A stretch of DNA of 64,000 bases from Anaerolineales bacterium (GTDB lineage Bacteria > Chloroflexota > Anaerolineae > 4572-78 > J111), in the NCBI GenBank assembly GCA_020634855.1, contig JACKAU010000009.1, positions 357,109 to 421,108 of the forward strand, written 5' to 3'. The notes under the pieces were generated by a model. It did not search any database, was not told the DNA's origin, and saw nothing but the letters and a program-made list of their open reading frames with translations. Below are positions 25,756 through 34,701 of the stretch, piece by piece; the stretch's first letter is position 1, and each line of letters opens with the position of its first letter. A program made the position numbers and the translations under genes.

Positions 25756-26150
25756 CCGTCAGTAATGACCGCCGCTTAATTATGCAGTGCGAGCATGGCA
25801 CCGTTCACTTAACCTGGGATGTAGTGACCATGCATTTGACGCCCGCCCAATTTTACGAGGTGAGCGAACTGTTCAGCGAATGCTGTTCGGCCTCATTTAC
25901 CCAGGTGCGCCGCCGGAAATGTTTGGTGAACTATATCGAAAGCCACAACTATTACCAACTGTGGCTGCAAGGAGTGGGGGTCAACCTCGCGCCGGTCGAT
26001 TTTCTGGTTCTAGCCGATTTGGTGCGTGTCGCTTTGACCGAGCTGCAACGGCGACCGGCCGATCGGCCGGACAACCCTGGCGATCAATCCGCCCCTAACC
26101 GGTTTAAGACGGTACCGGCCTCGCCCAGTGCGCCATTTTCGCTGAATTAA
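25731..26150 (+). CDS. Uncharacterised small Cys/His protein, second of a related pair
   Basis: This 139-residue protein begins MCNHF and continues with QCEHGTVHLTWDVVTMHLTP. AAGGAGAG precedes the ATG inside the end of the upstream gene. It shares with that gene the order TWD, a hydrophobic helix with F, a Cys-containing middle, LWLQGVGVNL, and DFLVLADLVRVAL. The MCxH opening with a following C-x-H recalls a small uncharacterised bacterial family, but this is from memory and unproved. The tail from about 110 is polar and Pro-rich. Metal binding by the Cys/His cluster is a guess. Confidence 0.7.
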   Translation: MCNHFTTLAVSNDRRLIMQCEHGTVHLTWDVVTMHLTPAQFYEVSELFSECCSASFTQVRRRKCLVNYIESHNYYQLWLQGVGVNLAPVDFLVLADLVRVALTELQRRPADRPDNPGDQSAPNRFKTVPASPSAPFSLN

Positions 26151-26151
26151 C

Positions 26152-26880
26152 TCAAATATCGGACTGATACAGCAGCGGGCGGGTCAAATCACTCAATCGC
26201 TGCCGTTGGCGACCCTCGGCGTCAAAGTTGGCCGGATCGAGCCATTGTTCAAACGCGGCTTTCAGCGCCGGCCACTCCTGATCGATGACGGCGAACCAGG
26301 CCGTATCGCGATTGCGGGCTTTATACATGGTGGCCTGCCGGAAGACGCCCTCAAACGAAAAACCGAGCCGTTGCGCCGCCGATCGCGAGGGGGCGTTCAG
26401 GGCGTCGCACTTCCACTCATAGCGGCGGTAGCCCAAAGCAAAAACGTGATCCATCATCAGATACATCGCTTCGGTCGCCGCGGGTGTGCGCTGCAACGCG
26501 GGGGCGTAGTTGATATGCCCTACTTCAATCGAGCCGATAGCCGGGCTGATGCGCAGATAGCTGGCGATGCCCGCTGCCCGCCCGGTTTTGAGATCGATGA
26601 TGGCGTAAAAGAGAGGATCGCTGCTGGGGATGATGCTGTTCATCCAGGCCGTATAGTCATCGGGTGAAGCAAAGGGGCCGTAGGGCAGATAGGTCCACAG
26701 CCGCCCCTCGGTGTCTTGGCTGTAGGCCGCGAACAGGTCGGCCGCGTGGCGCTCCGCCGTCAACGGTTCGAGTCGGCACCAGCGACCCGCCAGCGGTTCG
26801 TATGGCGGCAGCGGCGGCGGCGTCCAGTTCGGTAGGGAGTGGCCGATGGGTTGGTTAAGATCGTTGTATATGTGTGTCAT
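26152..26880 (-). CDS. GNAT acetyltransferase, RimJ/RimL type
   Basis: This 242-residue protein has the RimJ/RimL pattern RLEPLTAERHAADLFAAY, FYAIIDLKTGRAAGIASYL, IEVGHINYAPALQRTPAATE (CoA loop region), and RRYEWKCDALNAPSRSAAQR followed by LGF. Members acetylate N-termini of ribosomal proteins, amino acids or antibiotics; the acceptor cannot be chosen here. Its stop lies one base past the stop of the converging gene. Confidence 0.87.
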   Translation of the reverse strand: MTHIYNDLNQPIGHSLPNWTPPPLPPYEPLAGRWCRLEPLTAERHAADLFAAYSQDTEGRLWTYLPYGPFASPDDYTAWMNSIIPSSDPLFYAIIDLKTGRAAGIASYLRISPAIGSIEVGHINYAPALQRTPAATEAMYLMMDHVFALGYRRYEWKCDALNAPSRSAAQRLGFSFEGVFRQATMYKARNRDTAWFAVIDQEWPALKAAFEQWLDPANFDAEGRQRQRLSDLTRPLLYQSDI

Positions 26881-27213
26881 GATGCTTATATCTCGATTAA
26901 TGATGGGTTTGTTTAGTGGATTTTTATAACCCCACCATTATTTCACAAGTTACAGTCCTTGCCAAATAGAGCTGTATAGTTATCGATTAGCCAATTGGTC
27001 ACGGACCTATTGAAAAGCGGCTCAATTCGTGATAAGCTGGAGTAGTAAATTTCGATAGTTCTGTTCTTTACCAAAAAGTCCACAGATGAGAAAGCTTCGG
27101 CGCTGACTCATTAATTGTGCCCGACCTGACGGCCGGCCCACGCTCTGTGGAGTCGGCTTTTTTGTTGGACGCTGGGTAGCTTCTGCCGATCAGCGGCGGG
27201 AGAAAGTGGGGAT
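26881..27213. other. Intergenic, divergent promoter region
   Basis: About 330 bases between divergent genes. No recognised RNA or repeat. A CCGACCTGACGGCCGGCC-type GC-rich stretch lies near 27121. Confidence 0.45.
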
Positions 27214-30200
27214 ATGATGTCAATTTCTTGGAAGATGAGACATAGTGTTTGCTTAACGCTAATGTTTACGGTTTTCACGGTTTTGCCGTGGGCCGGGCCG
27301 GCCCGAGCGCTTGATACGCTGCCGCCCGGCGGCAGCCTCCCGCTCTTATTTGTTGAGAACATCGGCCAATTTCCGGCGGCGGGCGATAGCGAGCCGACTC
27401 GGTTTCTGGTGCAGGGCGACCAGACCAACCTGCGCTTGACCGACCAGGCGCTTTGGTTCACCCATCTAGCCGCGCCCAATGACCCTACAGCGAGCGATTC
27501 GCCGCAGCGTGGCCTCAATCTGCGGCTCGGATTTACCGACGCCAATCCCCATCCGCGTCTGGAACCGTTTAATCGACTGGATACGCACGTTTCCTACTTC
27601 CGGGGCCACGATCCGGCCCAATGGCACAGCGATGTCCCGGTTTGGGGCGGGGTGCGCTACGTGGACATTTACCCTAACCTTGACCTGGAGTTGACCGGCG
27701 ACCAGGGGCAGCTTGTGCAGCGCTGGGTCGTCAAATCGGACGTCGCCGGGCTATCTGCCAGCAAGCATGATACCGACGCCACATCGGTTAGTAGCAACTC
27801 GCCTTTGAGCAACGTGCGATTACACGTTGATGGCGCGGAGTCGCTGGCCCTGGACGACGCCAATCACCTGCACCTGAGTACGGCCTTAGGCGATGTACCG
27901 TTGCCGCTGCCCCAGCCTGTCGATGCTAACGGCGCAGCCTTAACCCTTCCCGCCCGGCCCGAAATCAACGGGTTGGAAATTGTCGCGCCTTTTGCCGAGG
28001 GTGTATCGTCACCCAGCGACCTGGTTGGAGCCGCCGCCGTTGACGATCTGCTCTTTAGTAGTTACCTGGGCGGCAGCGATAGCGAAGATAGCCGGGGAGT
28101 GGCTGTCGATGGGGCCGGCAGCGTCTATGTCACCGGCCGGACTAATTCGGCCGACTTTCCGACCACCCCCGGCGCGTTTGATGACAGCGCGAACGGCTCC
28201 TTTGATACCTACGTGGCTAAATTGAACTCGGCCGGTACGGCGCTGGAATATGCGACCTATTTAGGCGGGGCTGGCGATGAGGCCAGTTACGATCTGGTTG
28301 TCGACCAGGCCGGGCAGGCTTACGTCAGCGGCTCGACGCCATCCGCCGATTTTCCGGTTACGCCCGGCGCTTACCAAACAACCATTGGCGGGACGGATGC
28401 ATTTGTGACCAAGCTCAATGCAACCGGCGCGAGCCTACTATATAGCACTCTGTTCGGCGGCTCCTCGACGGATCAGGCCTACGGCCTGGCCGTGGATGAG
28501 GCCGGCGCGGTTTACCTGACCGGCTTCACCACCAGCGCCGATCTGCCGACCACGTCAGGTGCGTTTCAGCCCGTGGCCGGCGGCTCCAACGACAGCTTTG
28601 TGGCCAAGTTCAATACCGACGGATCGGCTTTGGTCTACAGCACCTACTTAGGCGGCGACGGCTTGGATGAAGCCTGGGATATTGCTGTAGACAGCGCCGG
28701 CTCGGCCTACGTCACCGGCAATACCGAGTCGGCCAACTTCCCGGTCACACCGGGCGCTTTTCAAACCGGATTTGGCCGGCTGTTTGTCACTAAGCTCAAT
28801 CCGGGCGGCAGCGATCTGGTTTACAGCACCTTTCTGGGCGGCAACGGCTCCGATGAAGCCTGGGCCATCGCCGTGGATGAGGCCGGCCAGGCGTTTGTCG
28901 CCGGCGATACCACCTCGACCAATTTTCCCACCACGCCCGGCGCCTTCCAGCCTACCTACCACAACGGCGGCAGCGTCACCCGCGAAGGGGATGCCTTCGT
29001 GGTCAAATTCAACGCCGCCGGCAGCGATCTAATCTACGGGACTTACCTGGGCGGCACGGATCACGATCTCGGGTTCGCGCTCGACATCGACTCGCAAGGT
29101 CAGGCTTACGTGACCGGTTCGACCTATTCCAGCGACTTTCCGACCACCCCCACCTCCTTTCAGCCGGTTCGCTCCGGCTACCCCGACGCCTATCTGGCTA
29201 AGCTCAACGCCGTCGGCAGCGAGCTGGTTTACGGCACATTTTTAGGCGGCAGCCGCAGCGAGGAAGGCTTCGCCGTTGTCGCCGATGACCTGGGCCAGGC
29301 GATTGTGAGCGGCAGAACCTCGTCGCCCGATTTTCCCACATCGGATAACGCCTTTGATCCCACCTACGGCGGCTCGCCGGAGGATGCCTTTGTTACCCAA
29401 CTGGCCACCGGTAACGAATCGGAACCGCCAACCCCCACTCCCGAACCGGTTCCGGCCCATACGTGCGCCCCCACCGCGTTAGGGACCATCACGGTCGGCA
29501 ATGAGCCGCGCGGTCTGGCGGTCGACTCGCTGCGCGAACGGGTGTACGTGGCCAATTACGGCAGTAACAGCGTCTCGGTCATCGACAGCCGAACGAATAC
29601 CGTTCTGCAAACTATCGAGGGCATCACCGCGGCCACCGGTATCAGCCACGATCCCCAACACAATGTCATCTGGGTTACCAACTCATCGACCAACCAGGTA
29701 ACCCCGATCCAGGCCAATGCCGAGGCTACCACTTTTACCGTCTTACCGGCCATCGCCGTGGGCGAGAGTCCCTGGGGCGTCACCTACGATCCGGTTCATG
29801 ATTATATCTTCGTCGCCAACAGCCTGTCGGATTCGGTCACGGTCATCGATGCCGCGAGCCGGGCTGTAGTCACGACGCTCAGCGGTAGTTTTCAACGCCC
29901 CTTCCACCTGGCTGCTAATCCGGTTACCGGCAAAGTCTATGTGGTCAACTCCGGCCCGGCCAACAGCGTCGCCGTATTAGAGGGCGCCAGCGTTAGCCGC
30001 GTGGTCAGTCTGTATGACAGCCAGGAGCCATACGGCCTGGCCATCGACGAGACCCGCAACTTGGTCTACATCGCCACGGTTAAAGCGCACCGGATTGTGG
30101 TCATCGGCTCGGCTAACGGGCAGCCCGATCAATTCCTGGGCTGGGCGGCCTTCAATCGGGGCTTTGGTAATCCAAACCGTCCGGTGCCGATGCGTATGCT

Positions 30201-30726
30201 GGCCGTTAACCCCACCATCGGCCCGGCCGGCGACGGCGGCCATCTGTGGGCCACCACCACCGCCGACGGCAGCGAAGCCAACCAAGCCTTGTTGATCCCC
30301 AAAGGCTGGACGAGTTACTTCAATCAACCCTTTGCCCAAGATGTTGACGCCTATCCCGCCGACGGCATCGCCATCGACCGGGTCACCAACCGAGTTTATA
30401 TCGCCAGCGGCTCTGCCCCCGGCTCGGTCACGGTCATCGGGGATCACGCCACGTTGTGCGCCGATGTCTGGGCCAAAATCGCGTCGGACGAACCATCCCA
30501 GCCGTCATCCGACCCGGATGATGCGCGGATTGGCGTCGAGATATTCCGGGCCGAAGAGATCGACGCCCAAGCCGGTGACATTAACAAGGACGGCAAGGTT
30601 AACCTCCTCGATCTGGTTACGGCGGCCGCCCTCTTTGGCAGCGATGCGCCCGAAGCGGACGTGAACCAAGATGGCACGGTCGACGTGATCGATCTGACGA
30701 TTATAGCCGGCAGTTTTAGGCCATAA
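27214..30726 (+). CDS. Secreted SBBP/YVTN beta-propeller protein with C-terminal dockerin
   Basis: This is a 1170-residue exported protein. A signal peptide covers about 1-32 (ending GPARA). An N-terminal domain (about 40-260) is of the kind that precedes SBBP repeats. At least seven SBBP repeats of about 57-60 residues follow to about 735, each with YLGG, AVD-x-x-G-x-x-YVTG and FP-T-PGAF. A TPTPEPVP linker leads to a YVTN-type propeller (about 755-1085: GLAVDSLRERVYVANYGSNS). The C-terminus (about 1110-1170) is a type I dockerin with two calcium loops, DINKDGKVNLLDLV and DVNQDGTVDVIDLT. A dockerin binds a cohesin, so the protein is probably displayed on a cell-surface scaffold. No cohesin is in this window. 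Confidence 0.9.
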   Translation: MMSISWKMRHSVCLTLMFTVFTVLPWAGPARALDTLPPGGSLPLLFVENIGQFPAAGDSEPTRFLVQGDQTNLRLTDQALWFTHLAAPNDPTASDSPQRGLNLRLGFTDANPHPRLEPFNRLDTHVSYFRGHDPAQWHSDVPVWGGVRYVDIYPNLDLELTGDQGQLVQRWVVKSDVAGLSASKHDTDATSVSSNSPLSNVRLHVDGAESLALDDANHLHLSTALGDVPLPLPQPVDANGAALTLPARPEINGLEIVAPFAEGVSSPSDLVGAAAVDDLLFSSYLGGSDSEDSRGVAVDGAGSVYVTGRTNSADFPTTPGAFDDSANGSFDTYVAKLNSAGTALEYATYLGGAGDEASYDLVVDQAGQAYVSGSTPSADFPVTPGAYQTTIGGTDAFVTKLNATGASLLYSTLFGGSSTDQAYGLAVDEAGAVYLTGFTTSADLPTTSGAFQPVAGGSNDSFVAKFNTDGSALVYSTYLGGDGLDEAWDIAVDSAGSAYVTGNTESANFPVTPGAFQTGFGRLFVTKLNPGGSDLVYSTFLGGNGSDEAWAIAVDEAGQAFVAGDTTSTNFPTTPGAFQPTYHNGGSVTREGDAFVVKFNAAGSDLIYGTYLGGTDHDLGFALDIDSQGQAYVTGSTYSSDFPTTPTSFQPVRSGYPDAYLAKLNAVGSELVYGTFLGGSRSEEGFAVVADDLGQAIVSGRTSSPDFPTSDNAFDPTYGGSPEDAFVTQLATGNESEPPTPTPEPVPAHTCAPTALGTITVGNEPRGLAVDSLRERVYVANYGSNSVSVIDSRTNTVLQTIEGITAATGISHDPQHNVIWVTNSSTNQVTPIQANAEATTFTVLPAIAVGESPWGVTYDPVHDYIFVANSLSDSVTVIDAASRAVVTTLSGSFQRPFHLAANPVTGKVYVVNSGPANSVAVLEGASVSRVVSLYDSQEPYGLAIDETRNLVYIATVKAHRIVVIGSANGQPDQFLGWAAFNRGFGNPNRPVPMRMLAVNPTIGPAGDGGHLWATTTADGSEANQALLIPKGWTSYFNQPFAQDVDAYPADGIAIDRVTNRVYIASGSAPGSVTVIGDHATLCADVWAKIASDEPSQPSSDPDDARIGVEIFRAEEIDAQAGDINKDGKVNLLDLVTAAALFGSDAPEADVNQDGTVDVIDLTIIAGSFRP

Positions 30727-30730
30727 GCAG

Positions 30731-30862
30731 GTCTCATTTTTATAATAGATGGGTCCAGTTTTCGTGATTGGGTCGAGAAAGCGGCTCAAAGAGACCGTCC
30801 ACCTTAAGTGATAATACGAACTCGATAAGGCAACCGGACCCATCTTAGGCCAAAATGAGAAC
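30731..30862. mobile_element. MITE-like element with nested terminal inverted repeats
   Basis: Outer arms TCTCATTTT (30732-30740) and AAAATGAGA (30852-30860), and inner arms GATGGGTCC (30748-30756) and GGACCCATC (30836-30844), are exact inverse complements at matching offsets. The element is about 130 bases and encodes nothing. It lies right after the dockerin gene. Confidence 0.6.
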
Positions 30863-30953
30863 TGTGGCGGCGAATGTGAAATGTTTGACAGATCGTCACT
30901 ATTTTGTTACGATTCGCCCTGACTGACGATTGACTTAATGAGCTGCTGACCGC

Positions 30954-31379
30954 ATGGACCGCCTTTCACTTATTCTCAAAAAGGTTGCTTATATAGGGTT
31001 AATTCTTTGGTTGGGTGTCCTGGCCCCGATCACCTACTTCAACGTCTTTGCCACGGATCACTTAATCCAACCCTATAGCATTGCCATCTTTGAGAAGATG
31101 CCGCAACAGCGCCCGCTGCCGGCGGAAATATTAAGTCAACAGACCATGCTACACCTCAAGCAAGCGCTCACCAATCAGCAGAATTTCATCACCGCCAAGA
31201 GTCCGTTCGCGGCGTTCGCCCAACTTCTGCAATCGACGTTGGGGCCGGCTTCACTGGCCGGCAGTGCGGCGCTGCTTCTACTGGCGTTCTACTGGGGGCA
31301 ACTCACGCCGAAAAACCACCGGCTTGAGCCTAGCTACGTGAGCGCCCCGCCTAAGAAACCCCCTCGCTTTCTTCATTAA
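30954..31379 (+). CDS. Uncharacterised protein with two membrane segments
   Basis: This 141-residue protein was not recognised. It has a hydrophobic segment at about 11-30 (AYIGLILWLGVLAPITYF) and another at about 95-113 (SLAGSAALLLLAFYWG), joined by a polar region of about 60 residues. The C-terminus is Pro/Lys-rich. Both ends probably face the cytoplasm. No ribosome binding site is obvious. It lies upstream of the SCO1/PCu(A)C/oxidase-like genes, separated by about 390 bases of repeats, so a link to them is only possible. Confidence 0.6.
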   Translation: MDRLSLILKKVAYIGLILWLGVLAPITYFNVFATDHLIQPYSIAIFEKMPQQRPLPAEILSQQTMLHLKQALTNQQNFITAKSPFAAFAQLLQSTLGPASLAGSAALLLLAFYWGQLTPKNHRLEPSYVSAPPKKPPRFLH

Positions 31380-31420
31380 TATTGCCCATTAAACGCAAGC
31401 CGCTACCTATAGCCTCGGAT

Positions 31421-31462
31421 GGTAAGTAGGGAGTAAGGAGTAAGGATTAAAGGAAATCCCCT
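31421..31462. repeat. TAGGGAGTAAGGAGTAAGG low-complexity repeat
   Basis: GTAGGGAGTAAGGAGTAAGG is a member of the family seen at 25087 and 40787. Confidence 0.55.
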
Positions 31463-31574
31463 ATTTCTTCCTTGCCGCTTGATTCTGTTCGGACTGGACT
31501 TTAGGGTTTCCGAAATCATCTTAACCCGACCACAAATTGGATATTTTTAAGTTGCTACCCTACCAACTTGCAGC

Positions 31575-31654
31575 CCTCGATACACCCTTCGCTCCGCTCA
31601 GCGCTACTCAGGATGCTGCGAAGAATCATGCCGCGTGCCGCAGGTGTATCGAGG
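31575..31654. repeat. Hairpin element with CCTCGATACACC arms
   Basis: CCTCGATACACC (31575-31586) and GGTGTATCGAGG (31643-31654) are exact inverse complements. CTTCGCTCCGCTCAGCGC lies between. It resembles dispersed intergenic repeats and sits upstream of the SCO1 gene. Confidence 0.75.
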
Positions 31655-31771
31655 CGTGATTTTTCGCAGCGAGGCGGCGACTTGCGTCATCTATGCGTGG
31701 TTCGTAAACCTTTGGCGGTGAACCGTCCATTACCGCGTGAGCGGATAGCTTTTAATTTAAGGAGAAAAAAT

Positions 31772-32389
31772 TTGAACTATATGGGTTTTCGCAGAGCTTT
31801 TCTGCTAACCGCTTTTATCAGTCTAATCGGGTTAGCCGCCGGGTGTGCGCCCTTTAGTAGTGCCTACACGTTTAAGGGCAGCCAGCTAGATCCTCCGATG
31901 GATTTGCCCGACTTCGAACTGATGACCGATGAGGGCCAACCGTTTCGGCTCAGCGATAACGCCGGCGAACTTACGTTGGTCTACTTTGGCTACACCTTCT
32001 GTCCTGACGTATGCCCGCTAACGATGGCTGATGTCAAACAAGCGTTGGCCGGGATGGAGGCCAAGGACGACATCAACGTTATTTTTATCTCGGTTGATCC
32101 GGAGCGGGATACGCCGGAGGTGCTGTCTCGCTACCTGAAGGCATTTGGCTCCGATTTTGTAGGGGTAACCGAGCCGATGGACCAATTGCAGCCGGTGTTG
32201 CAGGCTTTTGGCGCGTATGCCGAGAAAGCGGAGGTTGAAGATTCAACCGCCGGCTACCTGATGAACCACACCGCCCGCCTTTATCTCATCGATGCGCAGG
32301 GCGACTTACTGTTAACTTATCCCTTCGGTTTTGAGCCGGAGGATTTACGGGCCGATCTGGAACATCTATTAGAAACGAATCAAAGTTAA
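31772..32389 (+). CDS. SCO1/SenC-type copper chaperone lipoprotein
   Basis: This thioredoxin-fold protein of about 205 residues delivers copper to, or reduces, the CuA site of cytochrome oxidase. It has a lipoprotein signal ending LAAGC, the copper-binding CPDVC in YTFCPDVCPLT, and the partner His in YLMNHTARLYLID. TTG at 31772 is preferred as start because AAGGAG lies seven bases upstream and the signal peptide then begins at once; ATG at 31781 is possible. PCu(A)C follows 18 bases later and the oxidase-like subunit after that, so all three likely form one unit. The copper ligands are intact. Confidence 0.92.
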   Translation: MNYMGFRRAFLLTAFISLIGLAAGCAPFSSAYTFKGSQLDPPMDLPDFELMTDEGQPFRLSDNAGELTLVYFGYTFCPDVCPLTMADVKQALAGMEAKDDINVIFISVDPERDTPEVLSRYLKAFGSDFVGVTEPMDQLQPVLQAFGAYAEKAEVEDSTAGYLMNHTARLYLIDAQGDLLLTYPFGFEPEDLRADLEHLLETNQS

Positions 32390-32407
32390 TCAAAGGAGAA
32401 GAGAATT

Positions 32408-33013
32408 ATGGTGAAACGATTACATTTCGTATTTTTTGTTGTGGTACTAACCGTGCTGCTGGCCGCTTGTGGCGCGCCCACCCCAACCGAACCGGCCGCT
32501 CAAACTTCGGACGAACCGGTGATTAAGGTTATGGAACCGTTCGCCCGCGCTTCGATGCCGAACGGAGCGGCTTACATGACCATTATGAATGAAGGCGGCA
32601 GCGACGACACCCTGCTTAACGCGGACAGCGACGTAGCCGAAGCCGTTGAACTCCACGAGACGACCATCGGCGAAAACGATGTGATGCAGATGAGGCCGGT
32701 CGAGAATATTGCCGTTCCGGCCGGAGGATCGGCCACGTTGGAGCCGGGCGGCAAACACGTCATGCTGATGGGTCTGCAAGAGGGGCTGGTCGTGGGCGAT
32801 ACCTTTGACCTGACGCTCAATTTCGAGAAATCCGGCCCGCAAACGGTGCAGGTTGAAGTCACCGAAGGTATGACGATGAGCCACGATATGGGATCCGATG
32901 CGATGGAAAATAGTGATATGGAACACACGATGGACGGCGAAATGGAACACGCGATGGATGGCAATATGGAAGGCAGCGATATGGAAGATGGCGCGATGAA
33001 GGACAAAGAGTGA
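32408..33013 (+). CDS. PCu(A)C-type periplasmic copper chaperone with Met/His-rich tail
   Basis: This is a 201-residue lipoprotein (LLAACG). The Cu(I) site of the family is present: His83 (VELHET), Met93/Met95 (DVMQM), and His117 and Met119 (GKHVML). PCu(A)C hands copper to CuA in cytochrome oxidase, often with Sco. From about residue 155 the chain is an acidic Met/His repeat (HDM, MEH, MDGEM, EDGAM), likely a second flexible copper-collecting tail. AAGGAG precedes the ATG. It lies between SCO1 and the oxidase-like gene. Confidence 0.92.
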   Translation: MVKRLHFVFFVVVLTVLLAACGAPTPTEPAAQTSDEPVIKVMEPFARASMPNGAAYMTIMNEGGSDDTLLNADSDVAEAVELHETTIGENDVMQMRPVENIAVPAGGSATLEPGGKHVMLMGLQEGLVVGDTFDLTLNFEKSGPQTVQVEVTEGMTMSHDMGSDAMENSDMEHTMDGEMEHAMDGNMEGSDMEDGAMKDKE

Positions 33014-33122
33014 CCATCAACCGTTTTTTACACCTAATGAAATAACTTAATAGCCGATTAGGCGTGATACGTTGTAAGTCGCACGCCTAATCGGTTCAAT
33101 AGTACTCACAGAGAGGAACACC

Positions 33123-34673
33123 ATGTTTAATAATTCAGCAATGACGCCTAATAGCACTCCAGAAGAGAGTGACGCCGACGATCTTTACGATGATTATGGG
33201 GCAAAATCCTGGCTGCTGACCCTTGATCATAGACGGTTGGCCATCTTATACTTTGGTTCAATCCTTTTCTTTCTCCTCTTAAGCGGACTGGCCGCGAGCG
33301 TCCTCCGCCTGGAATTATTGACACCTTTGCCGGATTTTCTATCCGGTTCGGCCTTCAAAAAAATCTATACGTTTCAGGGTTTGGCGCTGATCTTCTTCGG
33401 GTTGGCGCCCTTGATGCCGGCGATATTCGGTAACTTTCTCCTGCCGGCCATGATTGGCGCAAAACGGATGGCCTTGCCCCGCCTCAATTTGTTGAGTTGG
33501 TATCTCTACTTGGCGGCCGGGGGCATGCTCCTTTTTGCCGGCGTGCTGGGCGGCATTGAAACCGGCTGGACGCTCGATATCTACTATGGCGATGGCCACG
33601 CGCTCTTGCCGTTTACCCTCACCGGCCTCAGCCTGATCGTGGTCAGTTTCTCCTCTATTTTGCTGGCGGTAAACCTGATCACCACAGTTCACACAATGCG
33701 CGCCGACGATGTCACCTGGTCGCAGTTACCCCTGTTTGTCTGGTCGATCTATATTGCCAGCCTGATGGTGTTGATCGGTACGCCGGTGTTGATTGTAGCT
33801 GTGCTGCTGCTGCTGACTGAAACCTGGCTGAATATCGGGATATTTGCGCCGGCGTTGGGCGGCGATCCGATCCTGTACCAACACCTGTTCTGGTTCTACG
33901 GCAACCAAATGACATTTGCTATCGGGTTGCCGGCGGTGGGCATCATCCTTGAAATTGTCTCCACCTTTGCCCGACGGCCGGTATTTGGAGCCAAGCTAAT
34001 TCCGATGGCTTTCGCGGCCATCGCCTACCTGGGGGTTGTTTCCTGGAGTATCCAAATTTTCCCCGGCAGTTTACCGGGGTCGCTGGCGGTGTTAAGTTCC
34101 TTCTTCTCGATGCTGATGAGCTTGCCCATCGCGATGATTGCGGTGAGTTTGATCTTGACCTTTTACCGGGCCGACCTAAAGTTAGATAGTCCGATGTGGT
34201 TTGTCTTCGGCTCATTGGGGCTGATTTTTGTGGGCGTGGCGTCCGGTCTCATCTTATCGGTCTTGGTCCTGGCCGATCAACTGCACAACACCTATTTTGT
34301 GGCCGCCCACGTCAACTACGCCGTAACCGCCGTTTTAATGGCCGGGCTGGCCGGTCTCCATTTCTGGTGGCCCAAAGTCACCGGGCGCACCTATCCCGAA
34401 GGGTTGGCCAAGTTAGCGGCTTGCGTGCTGTTTGTCGGGGCGAATTTGGCGTTTTTGGTTCAGTTTGTGATAGGCTATTTAGGATTGCCGCAAGGCGCCC
34501 AAAGTTACCCCCCTAATCTCATGGGCTGGCAGATTGCCTCAACCTTAGGCGGCACCATCATGCTGATGGGTACGATGCTGGTGGGCGCTTATCTGCTTTG
34601 GTCGGTTGTATTTAACCGCCAGACGGCCGCCAACCCCTGGCACGCCACCGGGTTGGTTTGGAAGAGCCGTTGA
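33123..34673 (+). CDS. Heme-copper oxidase subunit I homologue lacking most heme and copper ligands
   Basis: This 516-residue membrane protein aligns by eye with cytochrome c oxidase subunit I (IFGNFLLPAMIGAKRMALPR, LPLFVWSIYIASL, GGDPILYQHLFWFYG, LHFWWPKVTGRTYPEGLAK). The active residues are gone. The helix II heme His is Gln85. The CuB His is Asn261, with the proton Glu and cross-linked Tyr of that motif Met263 and Phe265. The CuB His-His pair is Ile310/Gln311. The helix X low-spin heme His is Asn398. Only His396, the high-spin heme ligand, remains. It cannot be an ordinary oxygen reductase. SCO1 and PCu(A)C are upstream, but no subunit II or III is present. Its role is unknown. Confidence 0.9.
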   Translation: MFNNSAMTPNSTPEESDADDLYDDYGAKSWLLTLDHRRLAILYFGSILFFLLLSGLAASVLRLELLTPLPDFLSGSAFKKIYTFQGLALIFFGLAPLMPAIFGNFLLPAMIGAKRMALPRLNLLSWYLYLAAGGMLLFAGVLGGIETGWTLDIYYGDGHALLPFTLTGLSLIVVSFSSILLAVNLITTVHTMRADDVTWSQLPLFVWSIYIASLMVLIGTPVLIVAVLLLLTETWLNIGIFAPALGGDPILYQHLFWFYGNQMTFAIGLPAVGIILEIVSTFARRPVFGAKLIPMAFAAIAYLGVVSWSIQIFPGSLPGSLAVLSSFFSMLMSLPIAMIAVSLILTFYRADLKLDSPMWFVFGSLGLIFVGVASGLILSVLVLADQLHNTYFVAAHVNYAVTAVLMAGLAGLHFWWPKVTGRTYPEGLAKLAACVLFVGANLAFLVQFVIGYLGLPQGAQSYPPNLMGWQIASTLGGTIMLMGTMLVGAYLLWSVVFNRQTAANPWHATGLVWKSR

Positions 34674-34701
34674 CCATGATAAAGTTATTTATGTTCCAAT
34701 C

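Noticed and set aside
33123..34673. Functional cbb3- or aa3-type oxidase subunit I
   Set aside because: Five of six ligand histidines, the Glu and the Tyr are replaced, so it cannot be annotated as an oxygen reductase.
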